DNA of 62,202 nt from an uncultured Bacteroides sp. (GTDB lineage: Bacteria > Bacteroidota > Bacteroidia > Bacteroidales > Bacteroidaceae): assembly GCA_900552645.1 (NCBI GenBank), contig USAN01000011.1, positions 1 through 62,202 on the forward strand, given 5' to 3'. Below, piece by piece: positions 43,151 through 51,498 of the stretch. Both the position numbers and the translations under genes were made by a program. The stretch's first letter is position 1, and each line of letters begins with the position of its first letter. The notes below the pieces were generated by a model. That model saw nothing but the letters and a program-made list of their open reading frames with translations. It searched no databases and had not been told where the DNA came from.

Positions 43151-43905
43151 TTAATCTTAAAAACATAAAGATATTGGGTAGTATAAGTTCATTGAATACA
43201 TTACCTAATAGAAAGCTACTTATCAACACCATAAATGCTCATAGCTATAATACTGCACTAAAAGACTCGAAATTTGCAGAAGCACTAATTAAAGGTGATG
43301 CATTAATACCGGATGGTGCAAGTATAGTAATGGCATGTAAATGGTTGAAGGCAAAATATCAGCCTACCGAAAGGATTGCGGGATGGGATTTATTTCAATT
43401 TGAGATGAATAAACTAAATGTTAAAGGTGGTAAATGTTTTTTTATGGGTAGTAGTGAAAAAGTTCTTTCATTAATACGTGAAAAAGCTACTATAGTTTAT
43501 CCGAATATTGAAATAGTAACCTATTCCCCACCCTATAAGCCTGAATTTACTGAAGAAGAGAATAATGCTATAATAGAAGCTATAAATAAAGCTAATCCTG
43601 ACTTATTATGGATTGGTATGACTGCTCCAAAACAAGAAAAATGGGCTTACGAGAATTGGAATAAGCTAAATATACATTGCCATTGTGGAACAATAGGTGC
43701 CGTATTCGACTTCTTTGCAGGTACTGTAGAACGCGCTCCTATCTGGTGGCAAACACACTCATTAGAATGGTTATATCGTCTTATAAAAGAACCTAAGAGG
43801 ATGTGGAGGAGGTATATTATAGGAAATATATTGTTTATTTGGAATGTAAGTAAAGAAAAAAAATGTAGCTTTAAATCGAAAAATAAGAATAATGAAAATT
43901 ATTAA
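43147..43905 (+). CDS. WecG/TagA/CpsF family glycosyltransferase (GT26)
   Basis: The 252-residue protein shows the family marks: DALIPDGASIVMACKW, RIAGWDLFQFE, CFFMGSSEKVL, WIGMTAPKQEKW, GTIGAVFDFFAGTVERAP and EWLYRLIKEPKRMWRRY. GT26 enzymes transfer ManNAcA, ManNAc or glucose-type residues to lipid-linked sugars early in assembly. It is the last gene of the tight capsule series; a 136-bp gap follows. Confidence 0.92.
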   Translation: MINLKNIKILGSISSLNTLPNRKLLINTINAHSYNTALKDSKFAEALIKGDALIPDGASIVMACKWLKAKYQPTERIAGWDLFQFEMNKLNVKGGKCFFMGSSEKVLSLIREKATIVYPNIEIVTYSPPYKPEFTEEENNAIIEAINKANPDLLWIGMTAPKQEKWAYENWNKLNIHCHCGTIGAVFDFFAGTVERAPIWWQTHSLEWLYRLIKEPKRMWRRYIIGNILFIWNVSKEKKCSFKSKNKNNENY

Positions 43906-44041
43906 TTTCTATATGGATAAATTCTGCTTAATTAATAATGAATTTAGCACTATTAGCTTTTTAGTATTTTAATGTTATTTTTAGGATATATAATTATAAT
44001 GCATCTGATTTCGGATTGCATTTTCAATTAACAAAATAGAT

Positions 44042-45007
44042 ATGACAAAAAATCCTTTTTCAATCTATGACTTTCTTGGTTATGTATTTCCAGGAGCTGT
44101 CTGTATTATATTTATAAATTTTCTATTATTAAAAGATAATATCACAACATTAAATGATGGGATAGAGGCTATAAAAAGTATTAAATTAAGTTTAGACACT
44201 TCAATTATTATAATCCTGTTGTCTTATGTAATTGGTCACATTATGGCGTATACATCTTCTGTAATTGTAGAATCTTTCATAAAATGGAATTATGGATATC
44301 CATCAGAATATTTATTAAATGACGTTCATGATAAAAAATATTTTGACAATAAAAATGATATTATAATTCAATCATGGCATATAATAGTTTTTATTATTCT
44401 TCTTCCTATTAGTGTTCTTAATTATATTTTTTCGACGCGACTTGGTGGCAGAGAATATTTAATAAAACAATTAGACGATTTATTAAAAGAATGTATAAAT
44501 ATAAAATTTAATTTATTAATGAATAAATTAAATCTTTCTTTAAACGACGACTATAGAAAGTATGATTACACTAGAATTATATATCATTATATTTATGAAC
44601 ATCATGATAATCATTGTAAAAAAATTGATAATTATGTAGCTTTATATGGTTTTCTAAGATCTCTTACACTTATATTTTGTTTTATTTTTTGGATAATCAT
44701 CATATCTCAAGCTATATTAATTATACCAGTTTTTATAAAAACTATTTGTATCTGTGGAATTGTAAATATTTTATTTAATAAACATCTATATATGTTATTT
44801 TTTGCTGCTTCGCTAATGATAAGTTTTTATTTTGATATAGTTTCATTGAATTTATCTATCCCTTTACAATTTAGTCCATTAATATTTATTTCTCTTATAA
44901 CAATTACATTGTTTAGTTATATCTCTTTTATGGGATTCGCTAAATTTTATAGAAGATATACGTTGGAATGCTTCATGTGTTTAATTACTGACCCAAATAT
45001 TAAATAA
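44042..45007 (+). CDS. Polytopic membrane protein of unknown function, first gene of an AT-rich cassette
   Basis: The 321-residue protein starts MTKNPFSIYDFLGYVFPGA and has about six membrane helices (about 15-31, 50-68, 110-128, 208-232, 240-270, 280-300) separated by a soluble charged loop (about 130-205, with YDYTRIIYHYIYEHHDNH). The YDFLGYxxPG opening is one I associate with uncharacterised bacterial membrane proteins, but I cannot name the family. It lies 1 bp before the patatin gene, so co-expression is likely. No capsule role is evident. A membrane anchor or pore-like partner of the patatin protein is a guess. Confidence 0.6.
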   Translation: MTKNPFSIYDFLGYVFPGAVCIIFINFLLLKDNITTLNDGIEAIKSIKLSLDTSIIIILLSYVIGHIMAYTSSVIVESFIKWNYGYPSEYLLNDVHDKKYFDNKNDIIIQSWHIIVFIILLPISVLNYIFSTRLGGREYLIKQLDDLLKECINIKFNLLMNKLNLSLNDDYRKYDYTRIIYHYIYEHHDNHCKKIDNYVALYGFLRSLTLIFCFIFWIIIISQAILIIPVFIKTICICGIVNILFNKHLYMLFFAASLMISFYFDIVSLNLSIPLQFSPLIFISLITITLFSYISFMGFAKFYRRYTLECFMCLITDPNIK

Positions 45008-45008
45008 A

Positions 45009-46916
45009 ATGAAAACAAAATATTTTGTAAATTGCAAAGCTGTTTTTCAAGGAGGTGGCTGTAAGACCATACTATACATTGGGGCATATAAAAAAGCATT
45101 AGAATGTGGAATATCATTTTCTTCTGTAGCAGGTACTTCAGCAGGTGCTATAATTGCAGCATTAATTGCAGCCGGTGCAACACCTGATAAAATGATTGAA
45201 ATATTAAAGAATATAGATTATGATAGATTGTCTCCTTTAAATAAATATTCATTATTTATATATAAAATATTCAGATATCTACATATACCGTCCTTACCAG
45301 TTATTTTTTTTTTATATAAGGCTTTTAAAGAGAAAGGTTATAAGGATAATAATTATATTGAAGAATTAATTAATAATGAATTAATTAAATTATTAAATAA
45401 GGAAAAAGGATATAAGGTAACATTCAATGATTTAAAGATACCATTACAAGTGGTAATATCTGATATTAAAGAACAACAAGTAATTATTAGAGATAGTGGT
45501 TATGTAAGTGAAGCTATAAAATGTTCCTGTGCGATTCCTTTTGTATATAAAGCTGTAGATGATAGATATGTAGATGGAGGTTTAATAAGTAATTTACCAA
45601 TTTTCGTTTATAAAAATCATGATACTGAGTATGATAAAATACTTGCTTTTATACTAAAAGAAAATAAACTAAATAAAATAAATTCATCAAAAGATTATTT
45701 TCTTAGATTAATAAGTACAGGCATTCATGGAACTACGAATATTCAAAATCAAATAATACATAATTGTTCGTATGTCACTATACCATGCGAAAAAATTGAT
45801 TTATTAGATTTTAAAAAATTAAAAAATAGATACTTTATTACAAATGCTATAAGAATTGGTGAAAAAGCTATGGATAGTTTTGTTCAACAAGAAAATAATA
45901 TTATTGAAGATTTAAATAATAACAATAATAACAATAATATATTAAGAGGTAAAGCAAAATTACGGGTGTTCGTTTCCCATCAAATTTTAGGTAATCCCCA
46001 AAATATGATTATTTCTTTCAAAAACACAAAATGGGTATGGGAATTATTTCCTTTGTTACTTTATATAAAAAATAATAATATAAATCTAATTATTTATACC
46101 GAAGAATTTAATTCTAACAATTATAAAAAAGAAAAAATAGATAGTGAATGGAAGAAAGAAACGAGTAGAATACAACTTCTTCAGTATCTAGGATTTGAGA
46201 TAAATATAGTGAAATTACTTCCTGTTTATGGATATTTTTTTAAATCTAATAATTGGACAGGAGCTGTTTCAGTATATGATAAGAATGAAGTATTAGAAAG
46301 TGTAATTTATAATAAAAAAAGAGATAATATATTAATACAATTATGTATTAACAGAATTTTAGAGAATAAAAAATCTTTAGAGCTATTACCTATTAATAAT
46401 ATAGCTATAAAGGTTATTGATGAGAATATAATCATTAAGAAAATATCTGATATATACTATTATAAAAATTGCAAAATTTATTATGATACCATAAAGGTTG
46501 AAAATCTTCTTTTTTTAACGAAACAAGTTATGGGATATAAATATAGAAATATAGATTATTTTTTTAATCTATATAAAAACAATAATATTTATGAATTTGA
46601 AGCATCTGAATTTATTTTTGCAAATAATAAATCATCTTTAATTGGTCCAATTGTTTTAGAAAAATATGATGACAAATATTTCGTAATAGAAGGAAATACT
46701 AGATGCATTTATGCTTATAAAAATAGAATTAAAGAGTTAAAAGTTTTAATTGTAGAAGGAGTCACTACTCCTTTACCTTCAAAAGGCAAATTTAAAATAA
46801 ACGAAGTATTAATAATAGATTCCGTTTCTGAAGGTGATCAAAGATATGAATCATGGGATTATAAACTTTTCAGACCCATAGAAAGTACTTTAAGACCATA
46901 TGATTATTTAGATTAA
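45009..46916 (+). CDS. Patatin-like phospholipase fused to a middle domain and a ParB-like domain
   Basis: Residues 8-215 form a patatin lipase: oxyanion loop FQGGGCKTILYIGAY, nucleophile Ser in GTSAGAI and the Asp of DGGLISNLP, so the catalytic dyad is intact. After an Asn-rich linker (about 298-310), residues 315-440 (KLRVFVSHQILG, LLQYLGFEINIVKLLP, FFKSNNWTGAVSVYD) look like a PLD-like fold without visible HKD motifs. Residues 535-605 (LIGPIVLEKYDDKYFVIEGNTRCIYAYK) resemble the ParB/sulfiredoxin fold, with EGNTR in the place of the usual nucleotide-binding motif. The enzyme part should cleave membrane phospholipids. The unusual fusion and its two partners suggest an abortive-infection type effector; this is inference. 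Confidence 0.72.
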   Translation: MKTKYFVNCKAVFQGGGCKTILYIGAYKKALECGISFSSVAGTSAGAIIAALIAAGATPDKMIEILKNIDYDRLSPLNKYSLFIYKIFRYLHIPSLPVIFFLYKAFKEKGYKDNNYIEELINNELIKLLNKEKGYKVTFNDLKIPLQVVISDIKEQQVIIRDSGYVSEAIKCSCAIPFVYKAVDDRYVDGGLISNLPIFVYKNHDTEYDKILAFILKENKLNKINSSKDYFLRLISTGIHGTTNIQNQIIHNCSYVTIPCEKIDLLDFKKLKNRYFITNAIRIGEKAMDSFVQQENNIIEDLNNNNNNNNILRGKAKLRVFVSHQILGNPQNMIISFKNTKWVWELFPLLLYIKNNNINLIIYTEEFNSNNYKKEKIDSEWKKETSRIQLLQYLGFEINIVKLLPVYGYFFKSNNWTGAVSVYDKNEVLESVIYNKKRDNILIQLCINRILENKKSLELLPINNIAIKVIDENIIIKKISDIYYYKNCKIYYDTIKVENLLFLTKQVMGYKYRNIDYFFNLYKNNNIYEFEASEFIFANNKSSLIGPIVLEKYDDKYFVIEGNTRCIYAYKNRIKELKVLIVEGVTTPLPSKGKFKINEVLIIDSVSEGDQRYESWDYKLFRPIESTLRPYDYLD

Positions 46917-46927
46917 AATATATAAAA

Positions 46928-47608
46928 ATGAATACTATAAATATCATAAAAGAGATTCTAATAAACAACCAAGAAATAGAATATATATATATTCATAATT
47001 ATCCTTCTCAGCAGCTATTACAATGCGTTATATCCTTTACAGAAAATGATATAAACCATTTTAATAAGGCAATGGAGATAAGAGATAAATATCATCTACC
47101 TTTTTGGGATTCAATAATGTTAAGTAGTTTTTATGAAGAAAGATATTCTAAGAATTTCTTTAAATATGCCACACATCATAATACAAAAGATAAATTTCTT
47201 ATTATTAATAGGGATAAAATAGATGAATTCATATATAATAATTCTCTAATTAATATAGCATTCAATTCTAAAATCATTTTATCAAATATGGAAACAAAAC
47301 ATATTCCATTATTTGATTTTCATATTCCTGTTAATAATACAAATCTCAATATTATTAAAACTGTATTAAAAGAGCTAAATATAAAATCAGGTTATATCGT
47401 AAATAGTGGAGAATCTTATCATTTTATAGGTAATTATTATATTGATTATAATGAATATAAAACTATATTATATAAAGCATTATTTTTTTCTCCTATCATT
47501 GATAAGAATTGGATAGCTCATCAGTTGATAGAAGAATCTAGTTCACTTAGAATAGGCTATAAACATAATATATTACCAATACTAATTGAAAAATATAATA
47601 TTATATAA
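46928..47608 (+). CDS. Putative AEP primase-like protein, third gene of the cassette
   Basis: The 226-residue protein has no signal peptide or membrane segment. Its C-terminal half shows three motifs in the order of archaeo-eukaryotic primase-like folds: IPLFDFHIP (motif I, DxH), GYIVNSGESYHFIGNYY (motif II, SGxSYH) and ESSSLRIGYKHNILP (motif III, LRI). The N-terminal half is helical and unrecognised. If the fold is right, it binds or processes nucleotides or nucleic acid and could be the sensor or signal-making part for the patatin effector 11 bp upstream. The assignment comes from motif spacing only and needs a structure-level test. Confidence 0.5.
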   Translation: MNTINIIKEILINNQEIEYIYIHNYPSQQLLQCVISFTENDINHFNKAMEIRDKYHLPFWDSIMLSSFYEERYSKNFFKYATHHNTKDKFLIINRDKIDEFIYNNSLINIAFNSKIILSNMETKHIPLFDFHIPVNNTNLNIIKTVLKELNIKSGYIVNSGESYHFIGNYYIDYNEYKTILYKALFFSPIIDKNWIAHQLIEESSSLRIGYKHNILPILIEKYNII

Positions 47609-47917
47609 AATAACAATAATATCAAAAGTCCTTACAACATGCTTTTACCCAGACAGAACAACATATATAAATCAAAAAAGAATAGTAAGCACTCACTATA
47701 TGGATCTGGATATTTAATCAAAAAAGTTCTACTTTCGATAAATTTTAAAATCGAAAAATATGAATATTAGTTAATTTTACAGTGATTTTTTATTCCGTTA
47801 TCAGACGGAAGCCGCTCCAAAAAATCCATTAATGTTTATTTAATAAGTGAATGCTTAGATTATCATAATTTAATTCGTTAGTATAGTGATAATAAAAAGC
47901 AGATTCGTTCGCAAGAG
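47609..47917. other. AT-rich intergenic region after the cassette
   Basis: No intact gene is seen. The sequence changes character near 47800, with a more GC-rich patch (ATCAGACGGAAGCCGCTCC), which might be a remnant of older sequence at the edge of the inserted AT-rich block. Confidence 0.35.
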
Positions 47918-48031
47918 ATGAATGATATAATGATTAGTCCTGTAATTGTAAAACCTTCAACTGAATGCAAGACGCAGTTTGCTGATGACTTACTATTAAA
48001 TATTGGTCCTCATTTGATTTATAGCAAGTGA
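47918..48031 (+). CDS. Possible 37-residue ORF or gene remnant
   Basis: The ATG at 47918 is preceded by GCAAGAG, a weak ribosome site. It opens a 37-codon frame (MNDIMISPVIVKPSTEC onward, ending PHLIYSK) whose stop lies in the terminator hairpin. It may be a small protein or the tail of a lost gene, since the frame is also open for about twelve codons upstream. I recognise no family. Confidence 0.25.
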   Translation: MNDIMISPVIVKPSTECKTQFADDLLLNIGPHLIYSK

Positions 48032-48043
48032 GGACCAATATTT
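47998..48043. terminator. Bidirectional terminator between convergent genes
   Basis: A perfect 15-bp stem (AAATATTGGTCCTCA and its complement) with a 16-nt loop and T-rich ends separates the plus-strand cassette from the minus-strand muramidase gene, whose stop begins at the next base. Confidence 0.88.
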
Positions 48044-48640
48044 TTATAACGCACCACACTCAAGATATGCTTTGGCAAGTTTTTGATCGTACTTATTAAG
48101 GGCATAGCCGGGACCGTTATATTTACTTGCAAATGTTTTCCAATCTTTATTGGCAAGTACGGGCAAAAGAGAGGAGTTCCTGATATATTCCATAAAGAGC
48201 TGCAACTGGATGAGCTCGGTTTGCTGCATCTTACACACGAAGTTCTCTACGCTTGCTTCGCTGCACATGCGGTAATTGAATCCCATTATCTGAAACATGC
48301 CCCAACTGGCCGACCGAAGGGCGGCACCACGGTCTATTTGTATGGCGCGGTTAAGGCGAGTGTACTCTCCTACTCCGCCTTTGTAATGCTGCTTGGTCCA
48401 TTTGGGATATAGTATATCTTCATTGCCCAACGCATAGGTGGCAGGATCTTTGCCAATCTTCTTTAATTGAGACCAAAAGATATGGCCTTCGAATAGGATG
48501 ATGGGACGGTCATCGCTAAGAAAACCTCCCCTACCTGCTGTTTCGACCTTTTGGACTGCCATTATAAGGGCAGCCTCGAGATTGTATGCCGATGCTAATT
48601 GGCGCACATCTTCAATGCTAAGTTTTTTTGTTGTATTCAT
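48044..48640 (-). CDS. N-acetylmuramidase family protein
   Basis: I start at the ATG at 48640 (198 residues, MNTTKKLSIEDVRQLA); the frame is open upstream to 48802 but that part is low-complexity. The protein matches the phage-type N-acetylmuramidase family: catalytic Glu in VQKVETAGRGGFL, then ILFEGHIFW, SASWGMFQIMGFNY and FASKYNGPGYALNKYDQKLAKAY. It cuts the glycan chain of peptidoglycan. No signal peptide is present, so export would need a holin-like or other route. In Bacteroides such lysis genes often sit with HU, DUF4248 and primase genes at capsule loci, as here, though split by the capsule operon. Confidence 0.87.
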   Translation of the reverse strand: MNTTKKLSIEDVRQLASAYNLEAALIMAVQKVETAGRGGFLSDDRPIILFEGHIFWSQLKKIGKDPATYALGNEDILYPKWTKQHYKGGVGEYTRLNRAIQIDRGAALRSASWGMFQIMGFNYRMCSEASVENFVCKMQQTELIQLQLFMEYIRNSSLLPVLANKDWKTFASKYNGPGYALNKYDQKLAKAYLECGAL

Positions 48641-48856
48641 AGATATAGTATATTTGTTGTATATAAAGATAATGATTTTAATAGAAGATATTAGACATTT
48701 ATCACTTTTATATAGCTGATTTATAGCAGAGAACATAAAAATATTTATATTTGCACGGATACAAATACAAATTATAACATTGATTATGGGAATATTTATC
48801 AATATTTGTAGAGAGAATTAAGAAAATTACTAAGACACAATAATCATATTTAATAA
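48641..48856. other. Intergenic region upstream of the muramidase gene
   Basis: No protein gene is seen. A plus-strand TATATTTG (48746-48753) matches the -7 consensus but lacks a -33 partner. With the terminator at 48857-48886 it could define a small RNA of about 130 nt. Confidence 0.3.
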
Positions 48857-48886
48857 AACCCCATTTGCAATGAAGCAAGTGGGGTT
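48857..48886. terminator. Terminator-like hairpin in the muramidase-WbuC intergenic region
   Basis: A 12-bp stem (AACCCCATTTGC with GCAAGTGGGGTT, one T-G pair) with a 6-nt loop is followed on the plus strand by ACTTTTT. No plus-strand gene ends here, so it may close a small RNA. Confidence 0.6.
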
Positions 48887-49141
48887 ACTTTTTATAACCT
48901 GCAAACTAAAGATAGGCTTTGGGCAATGCCAACAAACCACATCTTCAATACTAAATATTTTTGTCTTTTTGAAGTGAATAAATAAATTACTTTTATTTGA
49001 ACTGCTCACTTTATAAAATATCATTTTGTAACTTTTTTCTTTAATGAAAATTATTTATATAGACTCTCTGCAATAATTGATAATTATCGATTATTTGTGG
49101 GGAGTTTCTTATTTCTTTTATTTTATGGTTAAGATAGCATA

Positions 49142-49175
49142 TTGATTATTATATGTAAAGAATATAATAACTTTG
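49142..49175 (+). promoter_or_regulatory. Predicted promoter of the WbuC-glmS genes
   Basis: TAACTTTG at 49168-49175 matches TAnnTTTG exactly. A TTG at 49142-49144 lies 23 bp upstream, slightly farther than usual. The ATG at 49204 follows 28 bp later. Confidence 0.55.
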
Positions 49176-49203
49176 CGCCCAACAAAGAAACAATTATTAC
49201 TTT

Positions 49204-49557
49204 ATGAAGATCATTAATAACGAACTTCTTTATTCTTTGTCTATACAAAGTAAAGAGAATAGTGAAATGAGAGCTAAGTATTGCCTGAATGTTAATGAAG
49301 AGGGTAATGCCAGAAAGGTTCTTAATGTTATGGAAATGGGCGCGAAAGTACCGGTTAATGTAAATGAGAATGGCGACGAGACCATTATTGTACTGAAGGG
49401 TAAACTGAAGGTGAATATTTATAATGATGATAAGGAGGTGAGCAGTGAGGTGTTTTTAGATCCGAAGGTGGGTAACTACGGGCTGGAGATTCCGAGGTGT
49501 GTGATGCACAATTTAGAGGTATTGGAGGGAAATACGGTTGTACTACAAATAAAATAA
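49204..49557 (+). CDS. WbuC-like cupin protein lacking the usual metal-binding His residues
   Basis: The 117-residue protein has the WbuC layout: RAKYCLNVNEEGNARKVLNVME followed by a cupin core, VNVNENGDETIIVLKGKLKVNIYND. In typical WbuC proteins the equivalents are ANFNLH and RPHRH, so several His ligands appear to be replaced by Asn or other residues. Only His in VMHNLEV remains. It may thus not bind metal in the family manner. WbuC genes occur in O-antigen loci with unknown function. glmS follows after 12 bp. Confidence 0.75.
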   Translation: MKIINNELLYSLSIQSKENSEMRAKYCLNVNEEGNARKVLNVMEMGAKVPVNVNENGDETIIVLKGKLKVNIYNDDKEVSSEVFLDPKVGNYGLEIPRCVMHNLEVLEGNTVVLQIK

Positions 49558-49569
49558 ACAGATAAGCAT

Positions 49570-51420
49570 ATGTGTGGAATTGTGGGATATACAGGTAAGC
49601 GAAAGGCTTTTGATATATTGGTAAAGGGACTGCACCGACTGGAATATCGTGGATATGACAGTGCAGGAGTGGCATTGGTGAGCGACAGCGGCAAACTGAA
49701 CGTTATTAAGGCTAAGGGGAAGGTTGCGGAACTGGAAGCGGCGGCACGCGATAAGGATTGCAGCGGTGGTACGGGAATAGCGCATACGAGATGGGCTACG
49801 CATGGTATTCCGTCGGAGGTGAATGCGCATCCGCACGTATCGCAAAGTGGAGAGATTACGCTGGTGCATAACGGTATTATAGAGAATTATGCTACGCTGC
49901 GCGAACAGCTTAAAAAGCGTGGATACTCATTTAAGAGTGAAACGGATACGGAGGTGCTGGTGCAGCTTATAGAGTATATTCAGAAGAAACACAATACTGA
50001 CCTGCCTGCTGCGGTGCGAATTGCACTGAACAAGGTTATAGGGGCGTATGCTATTGTGGTGATAGACAGTAAGAATCCTGAGGTGCTGGTGGCGGCAAGG
50101 AAATCGAGTCCGCTGGTGGTGGGCGTGGCCGATGGTAATACGGAGTTCTTCGTGGGATCGGATGCATCGCCTATTGCCGAATATACTTCGCACATGGTGT
50201 ATCTGGAAGATGGTGAGGTGGCGGTTATGGAGTGTGGCAGGGAGCTGCTTATTACTACACTGAACAATAATAAGGTGGAAGCGAAGATTAAGGAGGTGGA
50301 GATGGACCTGGGACAGCTGGACAAGAATGGGTATGCGCACTTTATGCTGAAGGAGATTTTTGAACAACCCGACTGTATGAACGACTGCATGAGGGGACGA
50401 TTGCTGCCTAACCATAAAAGGATTGTGCTGAGTGCGGTATCTGAATATAAAGAGAGGCTGCTGGCGGCAAGGAGATTCATTATTGTGAGCTGTGGCACCA
50501 GCTGGCATGCGGCATTGATAGGGAAACAACTTATAGAGGATTTTTGCCGAATACCTGTGGAGGTGGAGTATGCTTCGGAATTCAGATACAGGAATCCGGT
50601 GATAATGAAGGATGATGTGGTGATTGCGGTGTCGCAGAGTGGCGAGACTGCCGATACACTGGCGGCTATTGAACTGGCGCGTGAGAACGGGGCTATGGTA
50701 TTTGGTATTGTGAATGCGGTGGGATCGAGCATTGCGCGTAATACTGATACGGGAACGTACATTCATGTGGGACCGGAAATCGGGGTGGCATCTACAAAGG
50801 CATTTACAGGACAGGTTATTGTGCTTACAATGTTGGCGGCGGCACTGGCTAAAGAGAAGGGTACGATAAAAGAGAGTGTTTATGAGGAGATTATAGAAGA
50901 GTTGGGCATTTTGCCCGAGAAGATGAAGAGGGTGCTGGAGAAGAATGATGAGATTGAGATTTTATCGAAAACTTTTACTTATGCTCATAACTTTCTTTAC
51001 CTGGGACGTGGATGGAATTATCCGGTGGCGCTGGAGGGGGCTCTGAAGCTGAAGGAGATTAGTTATATTCATGCCGAGGGGTATCCGGCTGCCGAAATGA
51101 AGCATGGACCTATTGCACTGGTAGACTCGGAGATGCCGGTGGTGTTCATTGCACCGCACTATAATCTGTACAAGAAGATATTGAGCAACATGCAGGAGGT
51201 GAAGGCCAGACATGGTAATATTATTGCTATAGTTACCGAGGGGGATACAGAGGTGGCAAACATTGCAAAGACGGTTATTGAGGTGCCCAACACGCTGCCG
51301 TGCCTCTCGCCTATCCTGACGGTTATTCCGCTGCAGCTGTTGGCGTATCATGTGGCAGTGCAGAAGGGACTGAATGTAGATATGCCAAGGAATTTGGCAA
51401 AAAGCGTGACGGTAGAATAA
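49570..51420 (+). CDS. glmS: Glutamine--fructose-6-phosphate aminotransferase (isomerizing)
   Basis: The 616-residue enzyme begins MCGIVGYTGKR with the catalytic Cys2 of class II glutamine amidotransferases, shows GIAHTRWATHG and HNGIIENY in that domain, and has two SIS domains (about 285-425 and 460-600; SCGTSWHAALIGK, VSQSGETADTL, STKAFTGQ). It ends LAKSVTVE, the conserved C-terminal sequence. It makes glucosamine 6-phosphate, the entry to UDP-GlcNAc for peptidoglycan and polysaccharide. This may be an extra copy serving the capsule. Codon use is more GC-rich than in the preceding region. Confidence 0.96.
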   Translation: MCGIVGYTGKRKAFDILVKGLHRLEYRGYDSAGVALVSDSGKLNVIKAKGKVAELEAAARDKDCSGGTGIAHTRWATHGIPSEVNAHPHVSQSGEITLVHNGIIENYATLREQLKKRGYSFKSETDTEVLVQLIEYIQKKHNTDLPAAVRIALNKVIGAYAIVVIDSKNPEVLVAARKSSPLVVGVADGNTEFFVGSDASPIAEYTSHMVYLEDGEVAVMECGRELLITTLNNNKVEAKIKEVEMDLGQLDKNGYAHFMLKEIFEQPDCMNDCMRGRLLPNHKRIVLSAVSEYKERLLAARRFIIVSCGTSWHAALIGKQLIEDFCRIPVEVEYASEFRYRNPVIMKDDVVIAVSQSGETADTLAAIELARENGAMVFGIVNAVGSSIARNTDTGTYIHVGPEIGVASTKAFTGQVIVLTMLAAALAKEKGTIKESVYEEIIEELGILPEKMKRVLEKNDEIEILSKTFTYAHNFLYLGRGWNYPVALEGALKLKEISYIHAEGYPAAEMKHGPIALVDSEMPVVFIAPHYNLYKKILSNMQEVKARHGNIIAIVTEGDTEVANIAKTVIEVPNTLPCLSPILTVIPLQLLAYHVAVQKGLNVDMPRNLAKSVTVE

Positions 51421-51459
51421 ATAATGGAACTTTTGATGCACTATGAGGATCTTTTTTGT

Positions 51460-51467
51460 TAGTTTTG
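51460..51467 (+). promoter_or_regulatory. Possible -7 box for the Wzi operon
   Basis: TAGTTTTG matches TAnnTTTG, about 32 bp before the GTG at 51499. A TTTG lies 24 bp upstream at 51432-51435, a long spacing, so support is moderate. Confidence 0.45.
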
Positions 51468-51498
51468 CAAAAATAAAACACAAAAAAGCTAATTTATA

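Noticed and set aside
44042..47608. Cassette as a classical CBASS operon
   Set aside because: A patatin effector is present, but no CD-NTase motif (GS...DxD) is seen in either partner protein.
49927..50766. 279- and 260-codon frames antisense to glmS
   Set aside because: They mirror a highly conserved gene, are rich in His/Ser/Arg from complementary codons, and overlap each other.
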